This document shows, one piece after another, positions 45,764-56,177 of a DNA stretch of 64,000 nucleotides. A program made the position numbers and the translations under genes. The first letter of the stretch is position 1, and the number at the start of each line of letters is the position of its first letter. Origin of the DNA: Pseudomonas brassicacearum (GTDB lineage: Bacteria > Pseudomonadota > Gammaproteobacteria > Pseudomonadales > Pseudomonadaceae); assembly GCF_000585995.1 (NCBI RefSeq), contig NZ_CP007410.1, positions 955,427-1,019,426 on the forward strand. The letters run 5' to 3'. A model generated the notes under the pieces. That model made no database searches, had not been told where the DNA came from, and worked only from the letters and a program-made list of their open reading frames with translations.

Positions 45764-48304
45764 TCAGTAGACATCCCGCCGATACCGTCCCAACTCGATC
45801 AGCCGTTCCACTTCCTCGCGGCCCAGCACTAGGTTGAGCACGTGATCCACCCCTGACGCCATACCTTGCAAGCTGCCGCAGACATAGATCACCGCGCCAT
45901 CGGCCATCCATTGCTTGAGCAGCGCGGCCGATTCCAGCAGGCGGTCCTGGACGTAGATTTTCTTTTCCTGGTCCCGGGAAAAAGCCAGGTCCAGGCGTTC
46001 CAGATCGCCGGAGGTCACCCATTCCTGCAACTCGTCGCGGCAGTGGAAATCGTGTTCGCGGTTGCGTTCGCCAAACAGCAGCCAGTTGCGCTGCATGCCC
46101 TCGGCCACGCGTGCCTTGAGCAGACTGCGCAGGCCGGCCAGGCCGGTGCCGTTGCCCAGCAGGATCATTGGCACGCCTTGGGGCGGCAGATGGAAACCAC
46201 TGTTGCGGCGTACCCGCAGGCTGATGGCGCTGCCCAGCGGTGCGTGTTCGGTGAGCCAGCCGGAACCGACGCCCAGGCTGCCGTCGGCATGACGTTCCTG
46301 GCGCACGATCAGTTCCAGCACGCCGTCGGCCGGGATCGAGGCAATGGAATATTCGCGCATCGCCAGCGGTGCCAGCGCATCCAACAATGCCTGGGCGTGC
46401 AGGCCGACCAGATGGACGCGGTTTTCCGGCAGGTGCCGGGTGGCCAGGGCCTGGTTGAGGCTCTGGGGCAAGCCGTCGACGTGCACGCGAGCATTGCCGG
46501 AGAGGCCGAGGCCATCGAGAAAATGTTCGATGGCCGACAGGTCATTGCGCGGCAGGACCTCCACCAGGTCACCGGCCAGCCAACTGCTCGGGCCGGGCGC
46601 CGTGAGGCCCAGCAAGTACACGCCCGATCCGCTGCTGTCGGGGTTGAGCAGGGTGCGCTGGCTGAGTGTCCAGTGCTCGAAGCTCGGCGCTTGCCAGATG
46701 TCCACTGGCGCCTGTCCGGTCAACTCGGCCAGTTGTTGTTGCCAGTGACGCAAGGCGTAAGGGTCGCCACTGTCGACTTCCACCGGAGCGAACAGGGTCT
46801 TGCCGCCGTGCTCCGCCAGCCAGGCATGCAGGCGCCGGGCGAAGCCGCAGAAGTTTTCATACTGCCGGTCGCCCAGGCCCAGCACCGCATACTGCAGGCG
46901 CTCCAGGCTCAGGGCGCGGCCCAGCACCTTGCGCTCGAAGCCCCGGGCGCTGTCGGGGCCTTCGCCGTCGCCAAAGGTGCTGACGACAAACAAGGCGTGG
47001 GTGGAGTTGCTCAGGTCGTGCTCGCTGACGCCGGCCAGGGGCTGGACCTTCACCGGCAGGCCGGCGGCCTGGAGCTGGCCGGCGGTCTGCCACGCCAACT
47101 GTTCGGCGAAACCGCTCTGGCTGGCGAAGCCGATCAGCCAGGCCGGCGCATCGCTCGGGTTGCCGGCGAGTACCTGGCGGGCCTGCTGGACCTGGCGCTT
47201 CTTGCGGCGCCGGTCCAGGTACAGCAACCAGCCGGTGATGAAGAACAGGGGCATGGCCAGCGCGGCGACCGTGACCAGGATCCGCCCGACCAAGCCGAAG
47301 TAACTGCCGACATGCAGGGCATAGACGCTGGTCAGCAATTGCGCCTTGAGGCTCTTGTCGCTGTAGCGGCTGTGCTGGCTGACGACGCCAGTGACCGGGT
47401 CGAGGATGAGCTGGTTCAGCGCCCGGTCGTGAGGCGAGCCCTTGAGCATGTAAAACACCGTGGCGGGTTGCCCGGCCACCGGCGGCATGCGCACGTTATA
47501 GGAGATCAACCCCGGGCCGGCGGCGCTGTAGATGCTGCTCCACATCGCCCGGTAATCAGCCACGGGCGGCGGGCCGCTCGGCGCCGGGCCGCGATTGCGT
47601 ACCCGCTCCTCCTTGGGTGAATCGGAAAGCAGGCGGGTGAAGCCTTTGTTGTACCACTCGTAGGACCAGGTCAGCCCGGTCAGCGCCGCCAACAGATAGA
47701 ACATCAGGCACCAGGTGCCGGCGACCGAATGCAGATCCCAATTGAAGCTGCGACCTTTTTTCGCCCAATCGAGGGTCAGCCAGGCGCGCCAGCTTTTCCA
47801 TTGGCGCGGCCAGCGCAGGTACAGCCCGGACAAGCAGAAAAACACCAGGATCAGCGTGCAGGCACCGGTGATCTGCCGGCCCACCTCGTCCAGGGCCAGG
47901 ATGCGGTGCAGCTTGAGCGTCAGACCGAAGAAGTCCTGGCCCACCACATCGCCCATGAACTGAGCGTTGTAGGGATTGAAATAGCGCATGGCCCCGCGTT
48001 TTTCCCCCGGTGGGGCGGCGAAGATTACCCGCGCAGCGTTGCCGCTGTCGGTCTCGACCCAGAGCATGGCGACGGTCTTGCCGGAGGTGGCTTCGATCTG
48101 CTCCACCAGCTCGGCGGGCGGCAGGACACCGGCCGGTTGTTTTTCGACCGTCAGCACCTGCGGGTTCAACGCCCGCAGGATCTCGTCCTGGAACGACACC
48201 ATCGCACCGGTAATGCCCATAAACGCCAGGACCAGTCCGGCACTGATGCCGAAAAACCAGTGCAACTGGAACAGGGTTTTCTTCAACACGTCACCCGCCT
48301 TCAC
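45764..48304 (-). CDS. PepSY-flavodoxin-FAD/NAD(P)H reductase membrane protein (PiuB-like)
   Basis: 846-aa inner-membrane oxidoreductase. The N-terminal half is a PepSY-associated membrane domain with TM segments near residues 10-35, 146-166, 199-218 and 345-372 and several His in or near them. A flavodoxin domain follows ([13 protein letters not shown] near 395, [12 protein letters not shown] near 443), then a sulfite/P450-reductase-like FAD-NAD(P) module (REYSIASIP near 655, [15 protein letters not shown] near 716, [12 protein letters not shown] near 804). It resembles P. aeruginosa PiuB, linked to iron uptake; a role in iron-siderophore reduction is inferred. No clear Fur box was seen upstream. 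Alone on its strand. Confidence 0.85.
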   Translation of the reverse strand: MKAGDVLKKTLFQLHWFFGISAGLVLAFMGITGAMVSFQDEILRALNPQVLTVEKQPAGVLPPAELVEQIEATSGKTVAMLWVETDSGNAARVIFAAPPGEKRGAMRYFNPYNAQFMGDVVGQDFFGLTLKLHRILALDEVGRQITGACTLILVFFCLSGLYLRWPRQWKSWRAWLTLDWAKKGRSFNWDLHSVAGTWCLMFYLLAALTGLTWSYEWYNKGFTRLLSDSPKEERVRNRGPAPSGPPPVADYRAMWSSIYSAAGPGLISYNVRMPPVAGQPATVFYMLKGSPHDRALNQLILDPVTGVVSQHSRYSDKSLKAQLLTSVYALHVGSYFGLVGRILVTVAALAMPLFFITGWLLYLDRRRKKRQVQQARQVLAGNPSDAPAWLIGFASQSGFAEQLAWQTAGQLQAAGLPVKVQPLAGVSEHDLSNSTHALFVVSTFGDGEGPDSARGFERKVLGRALSLERLQYAVLGLGDRQYENFCGFARRLHAWLAEHGGKTLFAPVEVDSGDPYALRHWQQQLAELTGQAPVDIWQAPSFEHWTLSQRTLLNPDSSGSGVYLLGLTAPGPSSWLAGDLVEVLPRNDLSAIEHFLDGLGLSGNARVHVDGLPQSLNQALATRHLPENRVHLVGLHAQALLDALAPLAMREYSIASIPADGVLELIVRQERHADGSLGVGSGWLTEHAPLGSAISLRVRRNSGFHLPPQGVPMILLGNGTGLAGLRSLLKARVAEGMQRNWLLFGERNREHDFHCRDELQEWVTSGDLERLDLAFSRDQEKKIYVQDRLLESAALLKQWMADGAVIYVCGSLQGMASGVDHVLNLVLGREEVERLIELGRYRRDVY

Positions 48305-48368
48305 TCATTACTGTTCATCACGGCGTGCATTATGCCGTGTGTTATCGAGAAGCATTCATAAACACAAC

Positions 48369-48403
48369 AAAAAGCCCCGATCATTTGCATGAGCGGGGCT
48401 TTT
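48369..48403 (-). terminator. Hairpin terminator upstream of the PiuB-like gene
   Basis: AAAAAGCCCCG / CGGGGCTTTTG with a 13-nt loop. It can act in either direction; it most likely backs up speC termination. Confidence 0.65.
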
Positions 48404-48442
48404 GCCCGGTGCCGATCAGTGATGATGTGCGCGACAAAATCC

Positions 48443-48531
48443 TGTGGGAGCGAGCTTGCTCGCGAAGAGGCCGGCAATTCAACATCTTCATTGATTGTGA
48501 AACCGCCTTCGCGAGCAAGCTCGCTCCCACA
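48443..48531. repeat. REPIN, GTGGGAGCGAGC type (89 nt)
   Basis: TGTGGGAGCGAGCTTGCTCG and its inverse; the middle is AT-richer (CATCTTCATTGATTGTG) than in other copies. Confidence 0.9.
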
Positions 48532-48553
48532 GGGGAAACGCGGTCCCATCAAG

Positions 48554-48595
48554 AAAAAACGGCGCTTTCCATTTCTGAAAAAAGCGCCGTTTTTT
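48554..48595 (-). terminator. Terminator of speC
   Basis: AAAAAACGGCGCTTT / AAAGCGCCGTTTTTT with a short loop, symmetric and flanked by A and T runs, so it works in both directions. 47 bp after the speC stop. Confidence 0.85.
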
Positions 48596-48642
48596 ATTAC
48601 GCAACGGGACCAGAGCTATGGAAGTTCAACTCCCCAAACGCA

Positions 48643-49806
48643 TCACACGTAGAACGACTTCAGGGGCGGGAAACCGTTGAATTCCACGGCGCTGTAGCTG
48701 GTGGTGTAGGCACCGGTCGACAGCCAGTACAGACGGTCACCGATGGCCAGGTTCAGCGGCAAGCCGTACTTGTAGTTCTCGTACATGATGTCGGCGCTGT
48801 CGCAGGTAGGGCCGGCGATGACCACTTCTTCCATCTCGCCTTTCTTCTCGGTCCAGATCGGGAACTTGATGGCTTCGTCCATGGTTTCGATCAGACCGGA
48901 GAACTTGCCCACGTCCGTGTACACCCAACGCTCGACGGCGGTACGGGACTTACGCGCCACCAGCACCACTTCGCTGACCAGGATGCCGGCGTTGGCGATC
49001 AACGAACGGCCCGGCTCCAGGATGATTTCCGGCAGGTCGTCGCCGAAGTCTTCCTTGAGGAAACGGATGATTTCCTCGGCGTAGGTTTCCAGGCTGTTGG
49101 TGCGGGTGATGTAGTTGGCCGGGAAGCCGCCGCCCATGTTGATCAGCTTCAGGACGATGCCGTCTTCTTCTTTCAGGCGCTCGAAGATGACCTTGACCTT
49201 GGCAATGGCCGCGTCCCAGACGCTGATGTCGCGCTGTTGCGAGCCGACGTGGAAGGAAATGCCGTACGGCACCAGGCCCAGGTCGCGGGCCAGGATCAGC
49301 AGGTCCATGGCCATGTCGGTCTGGCAGCCGAACTTGCGCGACAACGGCCAGTCAGCGGTGGTCGAGCCTTCGGTGAGGATGCGCACATAGACTTTCGAAC
49401 CCGGCGCGGCCTTGGCGATGTTGCGCAGGTCGGCTTCGGAGTCGGTGGCATACAGGCGCACGCCCTTCTCGTAGAAGTAGCGGATGTCCCGGGATTTCTT
49501 GATGGTGTTGCCGTAGCTGATCTGGTCCGGGCCAACGCCACGGCTCATGACTTTATCCAGCTCGTAGATCGAGGCGATGTCGAAGTTCGAGCCTTTGTCC
49601 TTGAGCAGGTCGATGATTTCGACCGCCGGGTTGGCCTTGACGGCGTAGTAGACCTTGGCAAAGTCGAAACCGGCGCGCAGGTCGTCATAGGCCTTGGAGA
49701 TCATCGCGGTGTCGATCACCACGAACGGGGTTTCCTGCTTGTCGGCGAACGCTTTCATTTTCTGGAAGGTTTCGCGCGCGAAATAATCTTCGACCTGGAT
49801 CGACAT
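48643..49806 (-). CDS. speC: Ornithine decarboxylase, PLP fold type III
   Basis: Makes putrescine from ornithine; alanine-racemase-like, eukaryotic-type ODC rather than the large E. coli enzyme. It is 387 aa from the ATG at 49806 (MSIQVEDYFARETF) with AGGAG nine bases upstream; a start seven codons earlier is possible but has no ribosome site. PLP-binding Lys lies in VYYAVKANP near residue 52; NMGGGFP near 205, LEPGRSLIANAG near 245, and AGPTCDSADIM (catalytic Cys) near 325 are typical. Unusual: a very long structured leader with a short upstream ORF. Confidence 0.94.
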   Translation of the reverse strand: MSIQVEDYFARETFQKMKAFADKQETPFVVIDTAMISKAYDDLRAGFDFAKVYYAVKANPAVEIIDLLKDKGSNFDIASIYELDKVMSRGVGPDQISYGNTIKKSRDIRYFYEKGVRLYATDSEADLRNIAKAAPGSKVYVRILTEGSTTADWPLSRKFGCQTDMAMDLLILARDLGLVPYGISFHVGSQQRDISVWDAAIAKVKVIFERLKEEDGIVLKLINMGGGFPANYITRTNSLETYAEEIIRFLKEDFGDDLPEIILEPGRSLIANAGILVSEVVLVARKSRTAVERWVYTDVGKFSGLIETMDEAIKFPIWTEKKGEMEEVVIAGPTCDSADIMYENYKYGLPLNLAIGDRLYWLSTGAYTTSYSAVEFNGFPPLKSFYV

Positions 49807-49817
49807 ACTTGGGACTC

Positions 49818-49937
49818 CTACTGGCAAACATCAGGATCAATGGGTGTGAGGGCAAGCAGCCCTCGTGAACGTCCTCCGTATCCCCACTTTGGTTCGCCTA
49901 CTTCCCAAGGCATTGCCGCCGAAAGCAAAAAGGCCAT
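49818..49937 (-). CDS. Candidate leader peptide (39 aa) upstream of speC
   Basis: An ATG at 49937 opens a 39-codon ORF whose TAG stop (49818-49820) overlaps the AGGAG ribosome site of speC, 11 bp before the speC ATG. The peptide starts MAFLLSAAMPWEVGEPKWGY and ends PIDPDVCQ. The frame stays open about 20 more codons upstream. No Shine-Dalgarno is seen at the ATG, which abuts the end of the 142-nt palindrome. The arrangement is that of a regulatory uORF, but coding is unproven. Confidence 0.4.
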   Translation of the reverse strand: MAFLLSAAMPWEVGEPKWGYGGRSRGLLALTPIDPDVCQ

Positions 49938-50079
49938 CCAGGTCGTTTGAGAGCTACTACGCTTGGCAATACTGCGTTGGGAAGAGGCTCGGAATGCTCA
50001 TTTACAACCAGTAAACTCCGCTTCCTCGCCTCTTCCCGCCTTGTCTTGCCTGCGCTCGCTACGCTCTCAAACGACCTGG
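49938..50079. repeat. 142-nt near-perfect palindrome in the speC leader
   Basis: Outer 16-bp arms CCAGGTCGTTTGAGAG (49938-49953) and inverse (50064-50079), inner 10-bp arms GGGAAGAGGC (49979-49988) / GCCTCTTCCC (50028-50037), and a central TTTAC-AACCA-GTAAA loop at 50001-50015. All are centred on the same base (50008). The segments between the arms are partly complementary too. Size and shape resemble ERIC-type palindromes. It lies about 130 bp upstream of speC. Confidence 0.8.
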
Positions 50080-50311
50080 AGTTTGGTGCCCTTGGCCTTG
50101 CTGTCTCGTCGTCAGTACTTGAGCCGGATGGATCGTTTCCAGCATGGACGTTCGGCGCGAACTTTAGGGCGTGAGGGGCCTGAGATCAACTAAAAATGTC
50201 GCGTTTTTGCACACATCCGTCGTGCGGCCCGCGACAGCTCATGATGTAACCGACCTGTGTGACGGATTGATGTTCCCTTGGATTGGTTTTTCAGGCTGCC
50301 GAATGTGCTTT

Positions 50312-50406
50312 TGTGGCGAGGGAGCTTGCTCCCGCTTGAGTGCGAAGCGCTCATCGCTTTTTTGGGGCCGCTTCGCGACCCAGCGGGAGCAAGCTCCCTC
50401 GCCACA
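50312..50406. repeat. REPIN, GTGGCGAGGGAG type (95 nt)
   Basis: TGTGGCGAGGGAGCTTGCTC and its inverse, enclosing GCGAAGCGCTC...GCCGCTTCGCGAC. 40 bp downstream of the opuCA-type gene end. Confidence 0.9.
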
Positions 50407-50446
50407 GGTCCCAGGCTACCTTCCAGAGTGTGGGAGCTATCAGAAG

Positions 50447-51604
50447 TCAGGCCGACGCGGTCTCGGCCGGCGAGACAATACTGGTCTTGCCGCCGCGCGA
50501 GCGTCCGGAGCTCAGGTACTCGGCGATCGATTCCTGGGTCACTTCCCCGAGGAACACCCGCTCGGCGTCCATCACCGGCAGCCACGAACGGTTGAATTCG
50601 TACATGCGCGACAGCAGGATCCGCAGGTGCTCGTCGTAGGCCGCGGTGGCGTTGAACTCACGCAGGAACTGCGCGCAGGTGCCGGTCTGGCGGTACAAGT
50701 CGCGACGGCGCACATAGCCCAGCGCCTTATTTTCGGCGCAGGTGACCACCATGTAGCGACGGTCATGTTCGTCCATCAGCTCCAGCGCCTCATTCACCGG
50801 CGTCTCCGGGCTGACCGACGGGGCGTTGTCCGCCGCGTCCTCGGCCTTGACCAGCAGCAGGCGCTTGAGCGTGCTGTCCTGGCCGACGAAACTGCTGACG
50901 AACTCGTCGGCCGGATGCGCCAGCAGGGTATCCGGGTGATCGAACTGGATCAGCTTGCCGGCGCGGAAGATCGCAATCTTGTCCCCCAGCTTGATGGCTT
51001 CGTCGATGTCGTGGCTGACCATGATCACGGTCTTGTTCAGCGCCCGTTGCATCTCGAAGAATTCGTTCTGGATCATTTCGCGGTTGATCGGGTCCACCGC
51101 GCCGAACGGTTCGTCCATCAGCAACAGCGGCGCATCGGCCGCCAAGGCACGGATCACGCCGATCCGTTGCTGCTGGCCGCCCGACAGTTCGCGGGGGTAG
51201 CGGTGCAGGTACTGCTTGGGCTCGAGCTTGATCATGCTCATCAATTCGCGGGCACGGTCGTGGCATTTCTGCTTGTCCCAGCCCAGCAGGCGCGGGACCA
51301 CGGTGATGTTTTCCTCGATGGTCATGTTCGGGAACAGGCCGATCTGCTGGATCACGTAGCCGATGTTGCGGCGCAGGGTCACTTCATCCAGGCCGGTGGT
51401 GTCTTCGCCGTTGATCAATACCTTGCCCGAGGTGGGCGGGATCAGGCGGTTGATCATCTTCAGCGTGGTGCTTTTGCCACAGCCCGACGGCCCGAGGAAC
51501 ACGCAGATCTCGCCTTCGTTGACGATCAGGTTCACCGAGTCCACGGCCTTGACGTCCTTGCCGTTGCTCTTGAAGGTTTTGCTGAGGTTTTGAAGTTCGA
51601 TCAT
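50447..51604 (-). CDS. opuCA: Osmoprotectant ABC transporter ATP-binding subunit with CBS domains
   Basis: ATPase of a betaine/choline-type (OpuC) importer, 385 aa from the ATG at 51604; the upstream extension overlaps the permease. Walker A GPSGCGKST at residues 38-46, signature LSGGQQQR near 142, Walker B LLLMDEPFGAVDP near 165, and H-loop SHDIDEA near 197. Two CBS domains fill about 255-375, as in OpuCA of P. syringae where they are needed for osmotic regulation. It overlaps the preceding permease by 4 bp and is last in its operon here. Confidence 0.88.
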   Translation of the reverse strand: MIELQNLSKTFKSNGKDVKAVDSVNLIVNEGEICVFLGPSGCGKSTTLKMINRLIPPTSGKVLINGEDTTGLDEVTLRRNIGYVIQQIGLFPNMTIEENITVVPRLLGWDKQKCHDRARELMSMIKLEPKQYLHRYPRELSGGQQQRIGVIRALAADAPLLLMDEPFGAVDPINREMIQNEFFEMQRALNKTVIMVSHDIDEAIKLGDKIAIFRAGKLIQFDHPDTLLAHPADEFVSSFVGQDSTLKRLLLVKAEDAADNAPSVSPETPVNEALELMDEHDRRYMVVTCAENKALGYVRRRDLYRQTGTCAQFLREFNATAAYDEHLRILLSRMYEFNRSWLPVMDAERVFLGEVTQESIAEYLSSGRSRGGKTSIVSPAETASA

Positions 51605-52254
51605 TTCAGTAGTCCTTTTGGGGTCAGCGAGCGTTGCAGCCATTGCAGAAGCAGGTCGGCGAAGATGGCCAGGAGACTGACCAGCACGGCGCCGACGATC
51701 AGCATCGACATATCGCTGCGGCTGATTGAAGCGAGGATGAGCACGCCCAGGCCACCGGCACCGATGGTGGCGGCGATGGTCATGACGCCGATGTTCATGA
51801 CCACGGCGGTGCGTACGCCGGCCAGGATCACCGGCACGGCGATGGGCAGTTCGACCATGCGCAGGCGCTGGCCGAAAGTCATGCCGATGCCGCGGGCGGC
51901 TTCACGGATGCCGGGTTCGACACCGGTCAGGGCCAGGTAGGTGTTGCGCATGATCGGCAGCAGGGAATAGAGAAACACCGCGGTGATCGCCGGCATCGGC
52001 CCCAGGCCCTGGCCGAACGTGGAATAGAACGGCAGCAACAGGCCGAACAGCGCAATCGACGGAATGGTCAGCAATACGGTGGCGCTGGCCTGCAACGGGC
52101 CCGCGAGCGTCGGGAAGCGGGTCATGACGATGCCCAGCGGCACGCCGACCACGATGGCCAGGGTCACGGCGATGCCCACCAGGGTGATGTGCTGCCAGGT
52201 CAGGTGCAGCACCAGCGGCCAGTCCAGATGGGAAAAGGCGTCAAGAAAATCCAT
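51601..52254 (-). CDS. opuCB: Osmoprotectant ABC transporter permease
   Basis: 217-aa inner-membrane permease with about five membrane segments. It has the binding-protein-dependent transport signature EAARGIGMTFGQRLRMVELPIA near residues 138-158. RBS GGAGGAAA. It lies between the binding protein (15 bp) and the ATPase (ATGA overlap). The symbol follows the OpuC naming and is tentative, because the two permeases could be interchanged. Confidence 0.82.
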   Translation of the reverse strand: MDFLDAFSHLDWPLVLHLTWQHITLVGIAVTLAIVVGVPLGIVMTRFPTLAGPLQASATVLLTIPSIALFGLLLPFYSTFGQGLGPMPAITAVFLYSLLPIMRNTYLALTGVEPGIREAARGIGMTFGQRLRMVELPIAVPVILAGVRTAVVMNIGVMTIAATIGAGGLGVLILASISRSDMSMLIVGAVLVSLLAIFADLLLQWLQRSLTPKGLLK

Positions 52255-52269
52255 GGCTTTTCCTCCAGG

Positions 52270-53172
52270 TCATTGGGTTGAGAGCAGGGAATGCTGGCGC
52301 AGGAAATCGGCGGCAACGGTGGAAGGGCTTTCATGGTTGACGTCCACGCGGGCGTTGAGCTGGCGCATGGTTGCGTCATCGAACAGCTCGGCCAGGGGCT
52401 TGAGCTGCGCGGCCAGCTGCGGATGTGCATCGAGGAAGGCCTGGCGCACCACGGGCGCGGCGGTGTAGTCGGGGAAGTAGTGCTTGTCGTCTTCCAGCAA
52501 CTTCAGCTTGAACGCGTTCAGCCGGCCGTCGGTGGTGTACACCAGCCCGGCGAACACTTGGCCGTTGCGCAGAGCGGTGTAGACCAGGCCGGCATCCATC
52601 TGCCGGATATTCTGGCGGGTCAGGTTCATGCCGTACTGCTCGACCATGCCCGCCAGGCCGTCGGAGCGATTGGCGAACTCGGTGTCCAGGGCCACCAGGT
52701 GATGGTCATCGGCTTCGGCCTGCAGCACCGTGTTCAACTGGCTGATGCTGTTGATCTGCGGATATTTCTTCGCGACTTTCTCCGGCAGGGCCAACGCGTA
52801 GGTGTTGCTGAATTTCGACGGCGCCAGCCAGGCCAGGCCTTTTTTCGCGTCGAGTTCTTTCACTCGGGCGTAGGACTGGGCGCTGTCGAGTTTCTCGGTG
52901 ACGTGGTTGTAGGCCACCAGCGACACGCCGGTGTATTCCCACAGCAGGTCCAATTGCCCGGTTTCATGGGCGCTACGGGCCAGGTTGCTGCCCAGGCCAC
53001 CGGTGATCTGCGCGTCGTAGCCCTTGCTGCGCAGGTATTGCGCGGTAATTTCCGCCAGCAATGTCTGTTCGGTGAACACCCGGGCGCCGAGGCGGATCAG
53101 CGGTTTTTCAGCGGCTTGGGCGAATCCCGCGAACAGCAGGACACAGCCCAGTATCAAGCTCAACTTCTTCAT
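52270..53172 (-). CDS. opuCC: Osmoprotectant ABC transporter substrate-binding protein
   Basis: 300-aa exported binding protein. The signal peptide MKKLSLILGCVLLFAGFAQA is probably cleaved by signal peptidase I; the Cys at 10 is too early for a lipobox. The mature protein is an OpuAC-type fold: RLGARVFTEQTLLAEI, YTGVSLVAYNHV near 81, SNTYALAL near 122, and FAGLVYTTDGRLNAF near 207. RBS AAAGGAA. Ligand is probably glycine betaine or choline, by family only. Confidence 0.85.
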   Translation of the reverse strand: MKKLSLILGCVLLFAGFAQAAEKPLIRLGARVFTEQTLLAEITAQYLRSKGYDAQITGGLGSNLARSAHETGQLDLLWEYTGVSLVAYNHVTEKLDSAQSYARVKELDAKKGLAWLAPSKFSNTYALALPEKVAKKYPQINSISQLNTVLQAEADDHHLVALDTEFANRSDGLAGMVEQYGMNLTRQNIRQMDAGLVYTALRNGQVFAGLVYTTDGRLNAFKLKLLEDDKHYFPDYTAAPVVRQAFLDAHPQLAAQLKPLAELFDDATMRQLNARVDVNHESPSTVAADFLRQHSLLSTQ

Positions 53173-53196
53173 AACGATTCCTTTATCCGGCCTGGC

Positions 53197-53913
53197 TTAT
53201 GACGGTTGCAGGCCGCGTTCCAGCCAGAGGCGGCTGGCCAGTGTCACCAGGCCGTCGAGCAACAACGCCAACAGGGCGGTGCAGGCCGCGCCGAGCAATA
53301 GCTGCGGCTGGTTGTTCAAGGCAATGCCGGGGAAGATCAGGCTGCCGAGGCTGTTGGCACCGATCAAAAAGGCCAGTGGCGCGGTGCCGACGTTGATCGC
53401 CAGCGCCACCCGCACGCCACCGATGATGATGGGCACGGCGTTGGGCAACTCGACTTTCCACAGCACTTGGCGCGGCGTCATGCCGATGCCGACAGCGGCT
53501 TCCTTGAGAGAACCCTGGACGTTTTTCAGCCCTTCATAGGTGTTGCGCACGATGGGCAGCAGCGAGGCGAGGAACAAGGCGAAGATGGCAGGCCCGCTGC
53601 CGATGCCCAGGATGCCCAGGGCGATGGCCAGTACGGCCAGGGGCGGCACGGTGTTGCCGATGTTGAACACTTGCATGAAGCGTTCGGCGCGCCCGACCAT
53701 GCCGGGACGGCTGAGGGCGATGCCTGCCGGGATCCCCACGAGCAGGGCCGCCAGCATGGAGGCCAATACAAGCATCAGGTGCGCTTGCAGGTAAAACAGC
53801 AGGTCGTCGCGGTAATGTTGGATCGTATCGATGCCGATCCAGTGGACCAACAGGGCCAGGAGGGCGACGACGACCGCACCTCCGATAAGCCCTTTGCCAT
53901 AGCGGATAGCCAC
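53197..53913 (-). CDS. opuCD: Osmoprotectant ABC transporter permease, first gene of the operon
   Basis: 238-aa permease from GTG at 53913, chosen because AAGGAG lies eight bases upstream; a longer ORF from 53985 gives a non-conserved, Cys/His-rich extension. It has about six membrane segments and the transport signature EAAVGIGMTPRQVLWKVELPNA near 135-156. It is 24 bp before the binding-protein gene in the direction of transcription. Divergent from prfC with 334 bp between. Assignment as opuCD rather than opuCB is tentative. Confidence 0.8.
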   Translation of the reverse strand: MAIRYGKGLIGGAVVVALLALLVHWIGIDTIQHYRDDLLFYLQAHLMLVLASMLAALLVGIPAGIALSRPGMVGRAERFMQVFNIGNTVPPLAVLAIALGILGIGSGPAIFALFLASLLPIVRNTYEGLKNVQGSLKEAAVGIGMTPRQVLWKVELPNAVPIIIGGVRVALAINVGTAPLAFLIGANSLGSLIFPGIALNNQPQLLLGAACTALLALLLDGLVTLASRLWLERGLQPS

Positions 53914-54247
53914 AGGCGGACTCCTTTTTGTTTCAGTCGGCGCACGCAGTCCCGTGTGGCAGGCCATTGCTGGCTGTCGGGACAAGACGTTCGCGAGAAG
54001 CAGCTCTTTTCGATGCCGGTAAAACAGCGGGTAAATCGAGCCATGAGCGCAGCCTCGTCAGGCTAACTTGCTGATTTTTCAGACCCTGACGAATAGCCGT
54101 AACAGGGTGGTGGACGCCTCCACGCTGCAAAAGGTTCCCATGCCGGGCAGTATCTGGCCACCCTTGATGTGCTCAACGGTTCGGTTCCTGGTTCAAGTTG
54201 AGCTATAATCGCCGCCCTTTTTTGAATCACCTGCCAGGCGATTTCCC
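53914..54247. other. Divergent control region opuC-prfC, no gene
   Basis: 334 bp without a convincing ORF. On the plus strand TATAAT at 54204-54209 is a clear -10 for prfC, 38 bp before its start. No operator was recognised on the opuC side. Confidence 0.5.
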
Positions 54248-55831
<1,584 letters not shown>

Positions 55832-55849
55832 GCGTTGAGCTTCACCCCC

Positions 55850-55880
55850 AAACCCCGTAGCGAAATCTGCGGGGTTTTTT
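55850..55880 (+). terminator. Terminator of prfC
   Basis: AAACCCCG / CGGGGTTT with an inner GTAGCGAAATCTGC loop and TTTTTT. 18 bp after the prfC stop. Confidence 0.85.
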
Positions 55881-55914
55881 ATTGCCTCCGAGGTCTCGTC
55901 CATAAGCCATTCAC

Positions 55915-56004
55915 TGTGGGAGCGAGTTTGTTCGCGATAGCGGTGGGTCAGCTTGCCTGGATGTTGAATGAGCTGCCCTCATCGCGAGCAAGCTCGCTCC
56001 CACA
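55915..56004. repeat. REPIN, GTGGGAGCGAGT/C type (90 nt)
   Basis: The left arm TGTGGGAGCGAGTTTGTTCG has two C-to-T changes relative to the exact right arm CGAGCAAGCTCGCTCCCACA, so the copy is decaying. The rest of 55832-56177 (346 bp) holds the prfC terminator and no gene. Confidence 0.88.
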
Positions 56005-56177
56005 CTGGGTTTTGGCGTTAGTTGGATTGGAGATAAGGTTTATTCGAAACCAATCTGTAGGGCAATGGCATTTCTGGCGGTTCTGAAGCGTCCTATCTGG
56101 TGAACCGGCCTGTTCAGAACTAGATTTTCTTGAGCGCCGTCAGGCCCCGGCTTCATCCGGAAAAGAAGGAATTGGCT

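Larger units (their letters stand above)
48305..48642. other. Gap between the PiuB-like gene and speC: terminators and REPIN only
   Basis: 338 bp containing a hairpin (48369-48403), a REPIN (48443-48531) and the speC terminator (48554-48595). No gene is seen. Confidence 0.7.
49807..50446. other. 640-bp speC-opuC gap: leader, palindrome, REPIN
   Basis: The part next to speC holds the candidate uORF and the 142-nt palindrome. 50080-50311 has no recognisable gene. A REPIN occupies 50312-50406. Short ORFs here are not convincing. Confidence 0.6.

Noticed and set aside
45866..47620. 584-aa plus-strand ORF inside the PiuB-like gene
   Set aside because: Antisense shadow; the reductase on the other strand has all cofactor motifs.
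48305..48360. Possible Fur box upstream of the PiuB-like gene
   Set aside because: Only a weak partial match (GATAAC-like hexamers); not enough to call.
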